From: Lingula anatina
Taxonomy: Eukaryota > Brachiopoda > Lingulata > Lingulida > Lingulidae
Direction of reading: 5' to 3'
Length of the DNA: 64,000 nt
NCBI RefSeq assembly: GCF_001039355.2
Contig: NW_019776102.1
Coordinates: 377,808-441,807 of the forward strand
Under the pieces are notes generated by a model. It had not been told where the DNA came from and searched no databases. It worked only from the letters and a program-made list of their open reading frames with translations. Every line of letters starts with the position of its first letter. Position 1 is the stretch's first letter. Shown here piece after piece: positions 19,601-33,188 of this stretch. A program made the position numbers and the translations under genes.

Positions 19601-22600
19601 TATAGGAAATGCTAACAAGGAAAAGTCATGCTAACATATGAAAAACAATATATAAAATGGATACTTCCATCTACTGAAATGTGTTTCAGTTGTTTCCTTG
19701 AATCAGAAGTGGCGTGCATATCGTTACCCAATAAAATTATCACTCCTATATGTAAAATGATCTTTCTGAAATCAAAATAAATTAAGCAACTACATCACAA
19801 TGTAAGAAGAAAAAAAGAAAGAATAACAATAAAATTGACTCACATCCTGTGACCATGCTTCCTCCTCTGATCCCTGCTCCTGGCTGTCACCACCTTTACG
19901 CTCTAATCGATGCCTCTCTTTACTCTCCAGCCGCCGCCTCTCTTCCTCTACCCATCCATGTGAGGGGTCTTCCTGCTTCTGACGATCCTCCCGTGTCCCT
20001 TCTGAAGTTCCATCCAAGTGTGAACCACCTCCATGGCCACTATCATTTTTCCTCCTGTGAATAGCAATAATTTTTATTATTATGATTTTACTTGTTCTTA
20101 TAGTAGTTCAGTATGTCTCACTGAAACAACCACTGTAAGGAACTAATCCATGACAAAATAAAATCATTGTAACATGCAACTTACAAAAGTTTTCTTGTCA
20201 AAATTTTTGTCAAACTTGCACAACACAATGATTTCATCATTTTTCTCACAACTTACCGGTCTAGAGTATCTCTTGTGCGATCTCTGCGGAATTCTCTGTC
20301 AGGGGTTCCATCAGCAATCCCAGAATCTCCATTTGTGGTGTGTGTATTGGCTGACCTTGTATCTGGAGACTGGCTATGTCCTTTACCTCTGCCATCTTTG
20401 CCTGTTATGTGGGCATCGTGTTCTGCAGAAGTTTGATGATTTTCATTAAATGAAGGGTCTGATATACTATTTTTGCCATCTTTAGCTGCTTGATGTGAAG
20501 GTATCGTATGACCAGGACTTTGAAATTGTTTGCTATCTTCGGTGCCAGTTTCATTTTGAACAGAACCACCCTTATGTCCCTGCAGCATGTGACCAGAATT
20601 TTGCTGCTGATTATTTATTATTTGGCTATCCCTATTTTGACCATCTCCCCCGCCAGTCCCACTGAGGACTTCCCCATTGGCCCCTTGACTTTGTTTGCCT
20701 GCAGTAAATTCACCAGAATTTTGTTCAACACTAGCTACCCTTTTTTGTCCATTCTCATTCTGATTTTGAGAAATATTAGTACCACTTTTCTGAGAGTGAA
20801 GTCCCTCTATTTGCTCTTTAATATGAGTATTTTGCTTAGACTGACTGCTAGGATGTGATGTATTGTTCAAATTTTGTCCTTTTTCATTTTTCTTTACATC
20901 ATCATGTTTATTATTTTGGCCTTCAGAGAACTCCTTTCTGTTTCTGGGGCTCTTGCCATTAGCTTCAGTGTTGCTGTCCTGAAATTCCCCATTGTTTACT
21001 TTACCACTACCAATTGGCGGTAATTTCTCAGTGAAGGTAGACTGTCTGGGCAGGTCTACTTTTGATTTATCGATTGTACGTTCTGCAAAACCATGTCTAT
21101 CATTAGGAGAAAACTGTCCATTTATTCTCTGGCCACTCCCAGTGACAGAACCTTTGCTGTGCCCAGTAAGCTGCTTCTCTGCTCTACCACTGAGAAAGTC
21201 AACTGGAGAGGTTCCTCGTGAGACTCGACCAAATTCTCCACTGCCAGTACTCCTGACTGTGGAGGAGCCACTGGAGTCCCCAGACTGTGGTGGAGTTGGA
21301 GTGCCTGATAATGTCATTTTGTCTTCTTTGTTCTCTGTAAATCTCCTTGCACCTAACAAAGAGCAGCCCAAAGTGGAATAAATTTCATGTTTTGGATGAT
21401 GAACTTTGAAGCTGCTACTAATTTATTAGTGTTTCCAAACCCACACTGTGCTCTAGTATATTACATGTATCTGCATGCAAGTTAATTAAGTCACAACTTT
21501 AGGGTTAGTCAGAAAATCATGCCACATAATCAGGCCTTTTTTTACTATTTTTTCTGCTACTTCAGTTGTTAATATTGTGTTTGTCATGTTAGTTTTTTTC
21601 CCTATACGTTATAATCTACAAGTGCACACACATATTTCACTACACTGCCTCCGAACTACAGATCTTATTCATGCGCATACCCCTTACCCACACAGTTGAT
21701 TAGTAAAAACATATGCAAATGCCAGTCACCAAGCGTAATGTCAACACAGCATAGCTAATCTTTTTTTCTGCACAAACACAAGTAAGTATTAGGGTGGGAC
21801 ATACATATGTTATCTAACCCTTGGAGATGAGGCACCTTAAGCTTAAAGCCTATTTGGTCAAAGGTGGGCAAACAGCAACGGTGCTAGTTTCCGAGTCCTG
21901 GTCACCATGACAACCGAAACATCACACTGGGCATTTTACACTATATTTGACCCCGGTAAACAGAAGCCATTTAACATGCAGGAAGATTAAAAGCTATTTC
22001 TTTCATAGCTAAACAATGGGTTATCAATAGGGCCATCAAAAGATCATTTGTAAGATATGGTGAAATTTTGATGTTTATAGCAATTACAAATGTGTATTTC
22101 CACTGCATCATGCATGTTAGGACACAAATAAAAGTGCTGACGAAAAAGCTGTTAATGATTTTTGTAATAAGCATTACATGAGCATTTTTTTGTGTATAAC
22201 TACAGGACTATGGTTAACAAAAAGCTAACAAGTTACTAGCATAAGAACTAAATCCATTTGAAAAACAATAAACAATTACAAAAATTGACGTGTAAAACAG
22301 AATATAAATTCAAATAAATCAACTTCCCTTCATAAAAATTAAATAATTTCCTCTATAAGCTTTATATTGTTAAACGTGGAATAAATTAGGGAAGAAACTC
22401 TTCAGTACAAACTGAAACTGCTAAAAGGTCACAAAACTTTTTGCTTTGAGCGATTATTTCCCTTCGCTGACTTAACTACCACACTCCATCAAAGAGATAA
22501 TGGTATGTCAGGAAAAGGGAAACTCAGGATCCATCATATCTACTAACATTTTCAACTTATCGGTTTGCTTCTGGTAGTACAGTTTTCCATTATACATGCC

Positions 22601-25600
22601 ACTTAACGGGAGAAAAAAAAAGCTCTCTTATTGCATGGCAACACGTAAATGTTTGCAATACTGATGCTTTTCTGGTTACAGCTGTGATCATCTTGCACTG
22701 AATGTTTCTTCCAAATGAAAAGGTGGATTCTTTCTGAAAACAAATCATGAACGGCACAATAACACTTTTTTTTTCCTTAAAAGTGAATGCAAAAAAGAAA
22801 TAATATTTATTATGTACAATCAAAACAATTACCTGTCTGTGTTGCATGTGAGGAAATGGCACCTTGTCTCTGTGAATGTCCTGGGTATAATCCATTCTCT
22901 GCTGTTTCAAAAGAATGTCCCCTTCGACCATGTCCATATGTGTTTCCATCATATTTTGCAGTATCATTATATGACATTTCTCTGGCATTATATCCATTTT
23001 GAGTTCTTTGAAAATATGGTGACTGTTGGCTAGAACCAGGTGATCTGTGATTTGTGACAGTTCTTGGGGAGTCATTTTTAAATAATTCTCTTAGTTCTGG
23101 AGTTGCTTCTAAGACAAATATTTCTGGAAGATATGCCTAAAATTTAAAAAAAAAAGTTGTATAAATGTAAACTAAATGTCATGAAATGTAACTTTAAAAG
23201 AATGTTTCACTGACCTGATCTATAAATTTTATGAGAAAACCTCAAAATAAGGATATTAGTAATGAAACATATTAGTAATAAATAATATTAGTAATGAAAT
23301 AAGGATATGTATATTGAAAAATTAAACATTTTTGCACAGGACTATAATCTGTATTGGGTCTAGGATTCAATCTAAGAATCCTAGATTGGGTTAACAGAAT
23401 AAAAAATTGATAGTGAAATTCTATCATTTAAGAAGTGACATTGATCCACTTTTACATCAGACAGAATAATCTCTCAAATAAACGGCAATTCTCATGACCC
23501 AAATCCAGGCAATATCTAATTTTGGATCAGTTTTTATTCCACAGAGCCTCAACAATCCCTTAGGAATAGGATACAAGTAATATTTAATTTTTTGCTCTAA
23601 ACAGTAACAAGCTGGAAATGTTAGTTCTTTGTTAATACAATACAACATAATATGTCACTGTCACTCAATCCATTAGGCACGATGTAAAATGCACTACTAG
23701 ACAATTCTGTTAAATGCAATCCATTGCACAATGAAATCCATCACTCTTGATCAAAAAAGGCTATAGAAACTTTTATTCATTCTTCCTACTTCTGATACAA
23801 GCATATGATCTACATTTTTTTTTTTTTTTTTTTTTTTGAGACATCAATAGTGTTCCATAAATTTTTACATCAAACAAGCTACTTTTAGAGCAAAGGCCGA
23901 TCAAATTACATCAGTTCTTCACAAAGCACCGTGGCCTTAATCTGGAGCTTGTATATAACAACCTAGCTCTGTCTGTGAATTTAACACTTAAAGAAAGATT
24001 TAAAAATCAATTCTCTCATTCACATGACAAACTGCTATTGTGCATATGTTTGTACATGGCGAGGACGTCACAAACACTGCCACACTACTAAGCTTGACCC
24101 TTGCTCTCCTTTATAAAAGGATTATGGTAACAAAATCATGTCATGGTTTCCTTAGCAATTAAACAAAAAAGTAAAGAAAAATATGAACACCCACATATGC
24201 AGTGATGAGAGCCACTCAATTCACCCTTGACAACTCACTCAACATAATTATTCCTATTAATACTCAAATTGTGCTGGTATGTCAACAAGCTGCAGCCGTA
24301 AATCAATCGACTGTTTTAAAGAAATCTTTTTCAAACATCTGTTTCTATTGTTTTTCTCCATACCAACAGCTCTTGCACTGGAGGCGAAAAACTCACCAAG
24401 GTATTGTGTTGACATACAACATTATGGGTTTCATATTTGAAAAACGGTATAGGAGAACACATTGATACTATTCACTGCATTTTTTTTTATTTGTTTACAC
24501 AAGCATTAAAGGGAACCATTGTAGTCCGGCAAAACTCCATAATGAATGCCACACTGTGTTACAAGGGGCATGACATGAGATTAAATTTCAAAGCGGAAAA
24601 AATACAAGTTCCCATTTTGTGTCAGATTTACTTATTGGCACAGTTGACTTGCCCTCAATCATTCAGCATGAAGAATTTAACTCACCTGAGGGGGAACAAA
24701 GTTTTTTGCCTTTAACTCAACCTCCTGTTTAGGTCTTACCTGGAAAAATTAAACATCAAATAGAAAAGTTACTAAAAAAGCACATTGAACATATACCTTA
24801 TGAGCAGTTAAATTTGTAATATAATATTTTATATAATCATTTCTAATAGTCACATTTCTTGGTATCAAACTTGGACCCGTTCCAAGAATCAAAGGAAAGT
24901 ATGCGGGGAAGGTGGATTTTAGTGCATCAGCTTTCTGCTGTGGATTTAATGCATGTGTATCTTTATTTATTTCAAAACAGTAGTAATAATTTTCCCTAAA
25001 TTCTAAATTCTAATGGGTTGTTTTGCAAGAGTAATGGAGTATATATCAAATGGTTGCTATTTGGTTTTCAATCATGCTGGACCTACAGTAACTAGAGGCT
25101 TACACACCAACCTAATCCAACCTTATCATAAAGCAAATACTTTGTTTGTTCATGTAAGCAAAGGTGACTTTTTAATCCATCATATAATGCAAATGAACAA
25201 AAGACAGAGATTTAGATAGCTCTGTGCTCATTTATAAAAGCTTGTTTTGAAACACGGAGCTGTTCGTATTTAAATAGAATTTACATTCTTGCAATTGCTA
25301 TACCCGTTGTGTTTTGTTGGTCAGAAAATCTGACATCAAAATGGAGGAATATGAACACAATGTTTCTTTCTCAATTCTTATAATAGTTTATACATTTTTC
25401 AGTTACAATAAGGATAAAATTGAAAAGAAAAAAACTTGTATTTGAGATAATATGATTTTTTTTACTTGCCTATATGTATGCCCTATACTTGCTTTGCTAT
25501 AAATAAATTAACCAAAGTGTGCCCTGCATTTCTGATGTGCCATCCATGTAAGTCCACAGATTTCATAGCCCCCAAATACACAAAACATAAATATAGTACT

Positions 25601-28600
25601 TTTCACTTACCCGTGTTAGACATCGCCCAACACTTTTTAGGAAGACATATTCTTTTGGAACATTATTACCACCTAGCTGTACCTCTATTTCTGACCTCAA
25701 TTCATATATTTTTTGTTGGGGATGAACCCTAAAATAAAAAAAGGTAAATTGGTAAAATTGATATATATAAAAAAAGATTTTAAAAAAATCATAAAATATA
25801 ATAAGAAAAAATTACATCTTTACACCTGTTATAATTAAATAAGGCAAACTTGAGATCTAACATTCAGCTTTAGCACAAAGAAATGAAAGAGGAGATTGTG
25901 TGAAATATCTTTAGAAAATACCTAATAAATCCCGCTGAAGACATTTCAGAAATGACTTCGTTGACAGCATTGTTTTTGTTTTCCCGCCACAGGTCTGGAG
26001 GCATCACATACACATGGAGATCCACCAACTGAAAACATATGCATACAGAGTAGTTTAGTGTGAAGCTGAACAAAAAATATTTCAGCATGAAATGAAATAT
26101 ATGAGATATTTCAGTATGAATGCCAAACTCAGTCTACACCACATATAACGTTTTAGGAGAATTAATAAACATATATGTAATTATATATATATATATATAC
26201 TATGTCTTTATGGAAGAATTTGTCTTTATATACTATCTTTACAGAAGAATTTAGTTTTTGAGGCACTTAATTTAATGGGTGTGTGTTGCATAAGGAAGGT
26301 CACATAATGTCCTCAATAAAAACATTTATAAATCAAACATGACATTTATATTGAAAAAATTACTAAATCATATTTACAATCAATAGATATTTATTTCATT
26401 TCGAAAAAAGGTCAAAGATAAGATAACACTTGGACCCTAGACACATTTTAGAGTACTTGAATGTATCAATTCACATGTCCCAAAGTCCCTTGTAGCTCTT
26501 GCATAGGATTCGAATTTCAGTATAAAAACTGCCGAATTCTGCCTCTTTCAGAGGTAATTTTTGACATAATATTTATAATTTGTATCAACTACATGCTCAA
26601 AAATAGAGTAAATTTCAGGGAAACAGTCAGTACACTTTAATGGCATTAATAAGTAAACTTCAAGCCAACCAATCTTCTTTCCTTTTCAGCAGCACATACA
26701 TACATACACCTTAAATCAAAATCAAAGTTCCACTACTTCCATAGAAAACCATGTTGTTTGAATAAATAAATTATCAATTGTCCTGAATAAAAGAAAAGTA
26801 AATAATGACGCTAAAGGTACTCGAGCAGTCTGGAGATGAATTATTATAAAACTATAATGTTTACGGATCATATTTAGAGCACAACAATTATAAATACCAA
26901 GCTATTTCTATTATTTAATCCAAACATACTCGTGTTTTCACAAACACTCACACTCCTAAAATGGACGCATAAGACCTTTTGACCAATGACGTCAAGTTTA
27001 GTTTGAACCAACTTACACATATGAATCAAAGAAAAGTAATATGTTATTATTTTGCCAATTTTTCTATAGAAATATCCTGAATATAAATATGAATTGAGCA
27101 GAAGTTATTGCAGTTCATGTGACAAACAACTCCAGATGCAGGTTGTACACAAGCACAGGGATAATCCCTATGACATTTATATTACTTACAATAGATTTCG
27201 CAATTTAAGCTGCTTACCACATACAAAGACCAATTTTCAATATTAATAAGTACTTAAATAATGCACTTCACTTTAATTTTATCCAGAGCTGGGGGTCTCT
27301 TTTGTACTTAAACACTCTCTCTGTGTAGACAATTTAAGTGTTAAAATGTTTTCTAGCCCCAGCAACTTGGACAGCTAGACATTTTAATGCGTCTCATAAA
27401 AGATACAGGATGAGTTTCTTGTTTACTCAGATTAGTAAAGTGTACCAACTCATGGTGCAGAAGACATTTACACAGTATCTGTATTATCTTTTATTACAAA
27501 TTTGTCTTCTGATAGCCAAATATGTCATGGCTCTGTTAAGGTCTAATTCTTGGTATAATGCTGCAAAATGGTTGACCTTTGGCTTTAAAAAGAGTAACTT
27601 ATTTATTTAAGAGAGAGTCTCAATTTGTTTTACTTTAAAGACTGAGTTTATTTACTGTATTTAACAGTAAAATGGTTACAAAATAAACATCACTAAGCCT
27701 ATCTTCCTACCCTGTACTTTATATTCATCTCCTTGGTCATTCAACTGGACAGGTACTTATTATTCAGTTTATACTAATTCTGTGAATAAACCATTGAGCA
27801 ATTTATGGAGGGATGTAGTACCAATCAATACAAGTAGTGCTATGGATTCATCATAAATGGCACTATAGTATCTAATTACAAGCTTAGAGTTGTGAGAGAG
27901 GTATTTTAGTAAATCAATAGTCTTTTGATAGTGACAAAATATGATTATCACATACGAACACAAAGAGACATTTACCTATTCTATTGACGGATATCTACAA
28001 TTGAGAAATGCCAGACATCAATTGATTATATTGGCAATTTTTTCTAAAACAGAAATATGCTATGCATGAAGTTGGTTGGGTGAATAAAATATTTCAAAGT
28101 CCATGTTAAAAAACTAATGCTGTGTGTCCTAAAATAATTATAATTATATTCTCATGCTTCTGAGCATAACTATTAACCTTATTTGGTATGAGATAAAACA
28201 TTTTTCTGTTCCATATTAATCGATTATTGAGCAGTTTGAGTAATTTATACTTTAAACTTTTCAATTGTTTCATATTCTTTAATTTTTTGAAAAACAAAAT
28301 TAGAAAAAATAGATATTTATATATTGAAATGGTTCTAAAAAGCAGTTAAAAAGACATTAAGTTGATAAATGCTACTTCCATAAAACATTTTCCCATATAC
28401 AGTGTATTTCAAGAGAACTTTGGCATATTTAATTTATTTCTTTTTATGTACTTTTTTAATAAATGAACAGGTATAATTTATCACATTAAAACTGAGACTT
28501 TAAAAAGTGAAACAGTAATAAGAGTTGCAGACAGTGAGTCTAATCATAACAAAAATTACAGCATGTACGTATGACTAAAATTTATAGATTCGTCGTAATT

Positions 28601-28983
28601 ATAGAGTTGAAACTACATGTATAATGACGACGGATCTATAACTTGACTCTTGTGGTTGCGTTCAAGTTCTTTTTTTTACATTTAATTTACTTCTAAAAAC
28701 GGAATCTTACATTTATATTTTTCATGCAACATAAATTAAAACTTTAATTTAATTATGTAAGAATGAATTTGCCACTGTGTTGTTACTAACATTTTTTCTT
28801 AAATAATTAATGAAGCGCCGACCTCCTCAGACTGACTTACATGTAGGTGTTTCAAGAAGGAGGTGTTGAAAAAAGTTTCAAAATTTGATATCCTACCTGT
28901 TCTGATGGAGATCTCTCTGGATATTCTCCTCCTCGACTCATTTTGGAGTTTCTCATACTATCTTCCTGTCCATGATTTCTCAT
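16686..28983 (-). CDS. SPATA1: Spermatogenesis-associated protein 1 homologue
   Basis: Twelve exons: 28983-28897, 26028-25922, 25728-25611, 24739-24686, 23136-22833, 21352-20257, 20054-19844, 18890-18749, 18255-18130, 17892-17714, 17470-17372 and 16841-16686. They sum to 2,679 nt (892 residues) with compatible phases throughout. The N-terminal block (LVDLHVYVMPPDLW, SSAGFIR, EYVFLKSVGRCLTR) matches vertebrate SPATA1. A long Ser/Gly/Asn/Gln-rich, probably disordered middle is encoded largely by the 1,096-nt exon. The C-terminal third is a charged coiled coil (EKLLAELEVAREERKEVERK, IWKKKYFEEKKK, LRRKVENAKMKL), matching the SPATA1 C-terminal domain. In mammals it is testis-enriched; its molecular role is poorly known. 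ATG 28983 is the first in frame after upstream stops in other frames; ATG 28941 is an alternative. It is head-to-head with AP3D1. Confidence 0.92.
28582..28641. repeat. 60-nt hairpin in SPATA1 intron 1
   Basis: Arms 28582-28603 and 28620-28641 (22 bases, two mismatches, beginning TTATAGATTCGTCGT) enclose a 16-base loop. In the allelic copy at 35869-35922 both arms are intact while six bases of the loop are missing. It could be a small RNA hairpin or a tiny foldback element. Confidence 0.6.
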
Positions 28984-29422
28984 ATCGCGCACTACATGTG
29001 GCCTTTCCACCGTAATTCACATGCAGATTTGCGAACACACGTCCTGTTTCCAAGCCAAACAAATTGTACTGTGCCAAAAATCACGTGACTTTTACAATTG
29101 TTAGCTTTTGGTCTTGCGTTTAGTTTCGCCATGAAATATATCTTTTAACTTTAAAAGTTTATGAATATTTTCAGTATGTGTGTTTATTTATATTTTATCT
29201 TGCATTCTATATTCCTATCATTGTGATACTATCATCTTAAAACGAAAACGGAACTTCTTCCTCCCAACACGTCAACATATCACATGATCTACTTTCTGCA
29301 GCAGCCATATTGACTTCCGAAATCGGCAAAAGTGTAAGACAGCATTCTGTGTCTTTGACTTTGCTCAGATGTTTTGTCTCATTTTTAGGAGGCGGCAGGA
29401 GAAATAAAAATTTGACGGCAAG
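28984..29422. promoter_or_regulatory. Bidirectional promoter region of SPATA1 and AP3D1
   Basis: Only 439 bases separate the two start codons. It contains a palindromic E-box TCACGTGA (29081-29088), a second box TCACATGA (29280-29287, reverse complement of the MITF M-box TCATGTGA), GCCATATTG, and AAGATGGCG spanning the AP3D1 start (29420-29428), the last two resembling YY1 sites. It is AT-poorer than its surroundings. All these sites recur in the second copy. Confidence 0.7.
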
Positions 29423-32400
29423 ATGGCGTTAAAGAAAGTTAAGGGACATCTTGAGAGGGTCCTTGACAAAAACCTCCAGGACCTTGTACGAGGCATCAGA
29501 AACCACAAAGAGAACGAGGTTTGTTCGATTGATTCAATTGTTATTTCAATCCTTATATAGGTTTATTTATTCAATTTGTACGCTGGGTAAAATGACCGAA
29601 CTTGACAGCCACCATTAAGAATTATTTGCTGAACTTCCATATGTTACATGTGATGCACTTGGTATGGCAGAACAACAATAATTTTTCACATCCGCCCACT
29701 TACATGTACATACACTAGTACGACTTTCCCTACGCACTTCGTTAATTATAAATTGAGTCTAGTTTGTATCTCATTTGAAACATTTCGCATGGAATTTCTT
29801 GAAAACTGTTACGACCTCAAATAGTTTAGTTGTCACATCTTAAAATGACAAGTAAGGTGGTATTATCAATATTCCAGTCTAACAAAAACATTATTTTTTA
29901 GCATAGTGTCAGGTCCTAGTAGTTAGTAATTTACTTTATAGTTAAGAAAGATGGAGATCTTGCCAGATAGTTTTATTTGCCATTAGCCCTCTACTTTTAA
30001 TTTAAGATGAAATTTGCTGTGTCAATTTCACATTTGAACACTATCCATCATGGTGAAAGAGGATGAATTGCAATGACTATCAAGCATGCTCATGTTTTTT
30101 AAGTTACTTTTTTACCGTTTAATGTGTTTGTGCAGGCTATTCAATACTAAGTAATACAACAGGCACACTTCAACCCAAAAATGTAATAAATGAGGAACCA
30201 TGAAGAAATAAAGTATGTACTTAATTGTCATCATGAATCTTTTCCTACATGAATGTAATTCCCATGAACTTGTCCCTCTACTGCTGCTACACACAAGATT
30301 AAGTGCCATGATGAGTGTTTTTTTTTTTTTTTTTTTCACTTAACATTTTATGCAGTTACATCATGACTTGCAGTATGCATTTGACCAGCAGGTGTATTTT
30401 TCATATAGCAGGACAGTTCACATAAAATTGTTATCGGATTAGGATTTATAAATAGTGAGTTGACTTTTTCATTGAAATTAAAGCAAAACTAAACATGTAT
30501 TTCAGAGCCACATAACAGCATCTGGAAATCTTTTTTTTTTTTAAACATTGCTTTTTTGGAAAATGATCACAAATCTGTCCATCCCCACAAACTCCTCAAT
30601 ACCAGCTGTAGTGTACCAAGCACAGAGATGAAAATAGAAATCTGATAATGCTCTTTATCCATTATTATTAAAATAAATGGAGTTTAGACTACGGCACTTA
30701 CCATTGGGGTTTTTAGATGCCCACATAGGAATAATCATGATATCAAGTAATATTCCAAACATCAAAAATTCCTTGAATTTTCAAGATGAAAAAATTAGGG
30801 ATATGATTGATGCCATTTACCCCAAGGCCAACTTGTTCTCTATAGCCACAGTGATATACTAGTAATTGTTGAATTATTTTCAGGCCAAGTACATTTCTCA
30901 GTGTTTAGATGAAATCAAGCAAGAATTGCGTCAAGACAACATAGCAATCAAAGCCAATGCAGTCAACAAATTGGCATACGTGAGTAAAATTGGCATACGG
31001 AGAATTTTTGAAATTGTTTTTGAAGATGTGTTGTTGACAACTTGAGCTTTTCATTTTGTTTGTGTTTAAATATGTGTCCTCATGCCCCGACCATAAATTG
31101 CTCATAATGATGTCGTATTTAGTGTGATGTGATTTCAACTTTCAGCTACAAATGATTGGATATGACATCAGCTGGGCTGCTTTTAATGTCATAGAAGTAA
31201 TGAGTTCAACCAAATTTACATTCAAGGTAAGGGCATAAATTATAGTCTTCCTGACAAACATCATTGCGGTATTTTCATCCATGTGGTTGTATACTTTCTG
31301 ATAAACATTGTGGCATTTTTGTCTGCTTCATTTCATGCCCCTGAGAAATCAATGGTAGCTTGTGGATATTTCATAATGTCATTCAAGTCCACTTCCTTTG
31401 CCTTGGTTGAATTGAATGTTATCATGTTATCACTGAAAAAAAAAATTAACTTCTATTTGATGAAGTAGTTTGCAGTTTAAATTTAATATAATAATAAGGA
31501 TTGTGATTTTCAAGGAAGTATAATAGTAAGGTACTAGGTCAGAAATGATGGTGGTGCTATATGTCCACATTCAGATATTCAGTCGCACATGCTGTATATT
31601 TTCTGTTTGGTGATTCCAGAGGGTGGGATATCTAGCAGCTTCCCAGAGTTTCAATGAGGGCACCGATGTTCTCATGTTAACTACCAACATGATCAGGAAA
31701 GACTTGAGCTCCCAGCAGATGTATGATGCTGGAGTGGCTCTCAGTGGACTGTCATGTTTCATGACTCCTGACTTGGCAAGGGACTTAGCTAATGATATCA
31801 TGACCTTGGTAGGAAGTTGAATTGATTATATATATTGATTTGATAGAGATGTATGACATATTACTCTTTGGAAACAGCTAAACATTTATCATTAATTGGC
31901 AATGTTAAAATAACATTAAAGAATATCCCCCACCCTCCTTCTCAGTATTTAGGGAGGATAACATTAGTAACAGAGAGTAGCCATTTTGCTGTATTGCCTA
32001 AGCATGCAGAAATAAAGATAGAGAACCCCTGCAGCTTGCTCTGTTTCATTTGTGTAAGTAATGTACAAAGTGGTTATTTTTCTTCCAGTTGACTGCTACT
32101 AGGCCATACATAAGAAAAAAGGCAGTATTGATCACCTACAAAGTATTCCTCAAATTCCCAGAGGCTTTGAGGCCTGCATTTCCTAGGTTGAAAGAAAAAC
32201 TAGAAGACCCAGATCCTGGTAATGTCTTTATTTGTACATTTATTTAGCTGTCTAGAATGTGGTTCAATAGAGACTGGTTTAGCTGTAATTTGCTCTTGAG
32301 TGCAACTTGAAATCATTTTGTAATTTAGTTATTATCGAATGATTAACTATATACAGCCTCCTTAATTGGTGATGCTTAAGTACTTGTTTTTTTTAGATTA

Positions 32401-32952
32401 GATGATTATAGATATTTATTTTAAAAAAAGATACTGTAACAATTGTGGTTCAGAAAAACTGAATTGTTCGCATTTCATGATCTCCAGGTGTGCAATCTGC
32501 GGCTGTAAATGTGGTTTGTGAACTGGCCAGGAAGAACCCCAAGAACTATTTGTCTCTAGCTCCAGTGTTCTTTAAGCTCATGACAAGTTCAACAAATAAT
32601 TGGATGCTCATCAAAATTATCAAATTGGTAAGGAACATGTTATAATAGAATAAAAGAAAATTTATCGTAAAGATTATCAGTTAAGAGTAGCTGATTGTTA
32701 TTGAGTACTAACTTCAACATATTTTCAGTTAGATTTATAAGCAATTTTCTGCAATTGTCTCAATATATGCCATTTTCATAAGCAGTTATGCCATTTTATT
32801 GAGTTTTTTCAGTATATCACTTGTTGAAATTGAATTCTGTCTCTGTTGTTGCTGATAGTTGAATTTTTTTTTTCCTAGTTTGGTGCTCTGACTCCATTAG
32901 AACCAAGGTTAGGTAAGAAGCTGATAGAGCCGTTGACCAATCTAATACACAG
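29423..32952 (+). CDS. AP3D1: AP-3 complex subunit delta, exons 1-7, first allelic copy
   Basis: Exons 29423-29518, 30884-30979, 31146-31226, 31620-31808, 32089-32218, 32488-32627 and 32879-32952 encode the start of the AP-3 delta trunk: MALKKVKGHLERVLDKN, GYLAASQSFNEGTDV, KKAVLITYKVFLKFPEALR and FGALTPLEPRLGKKLIEPL, an armadillo-type solenoid. The copy stops 60 bases into intron 7 at the N at 33012, where sequence jumps back to a copy of SPATA1 intron 2. The same exons recur at 36706-40373 with only silent coding differences (for example the Asp20 codon GAC versus GAT). I take it to be the other allele of one gene rather than a second gene. Confidence 0.9.
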
Positions 32953-33188
32953 GTAAATAGAGCTGAACAGTTCAGTTTTTTTTAAATAATTATTGCATTA
33001 ATTTGGGTTTCNGTTAAATTGGTAAAATTGATATATAAAAAAAAGATTTTTAAAAAATCATAAAATATAATAAGAAAATTACATCTTTACACCTGTTATA
33101 ATTTAATAAGGCAAACTTGAGATCTAACATTCAGCTTTAGCACAAAGAAATGAAAAAGGAGATTGTGTGAAATATCTTTAGAAAATAC

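Noticed and set aside
23359-23385. Small hairpin with TCTAGGATTC arms in a SPATA1 intron
   Set aside because: Ten-base arms only; expected by chance in AT-rich introns at this scale.
24202-24715. Plus-strand open frames inside a SPATA1 intron
   Set aside because: No family resemblance, no splice or start context, and the composition is that of intron.
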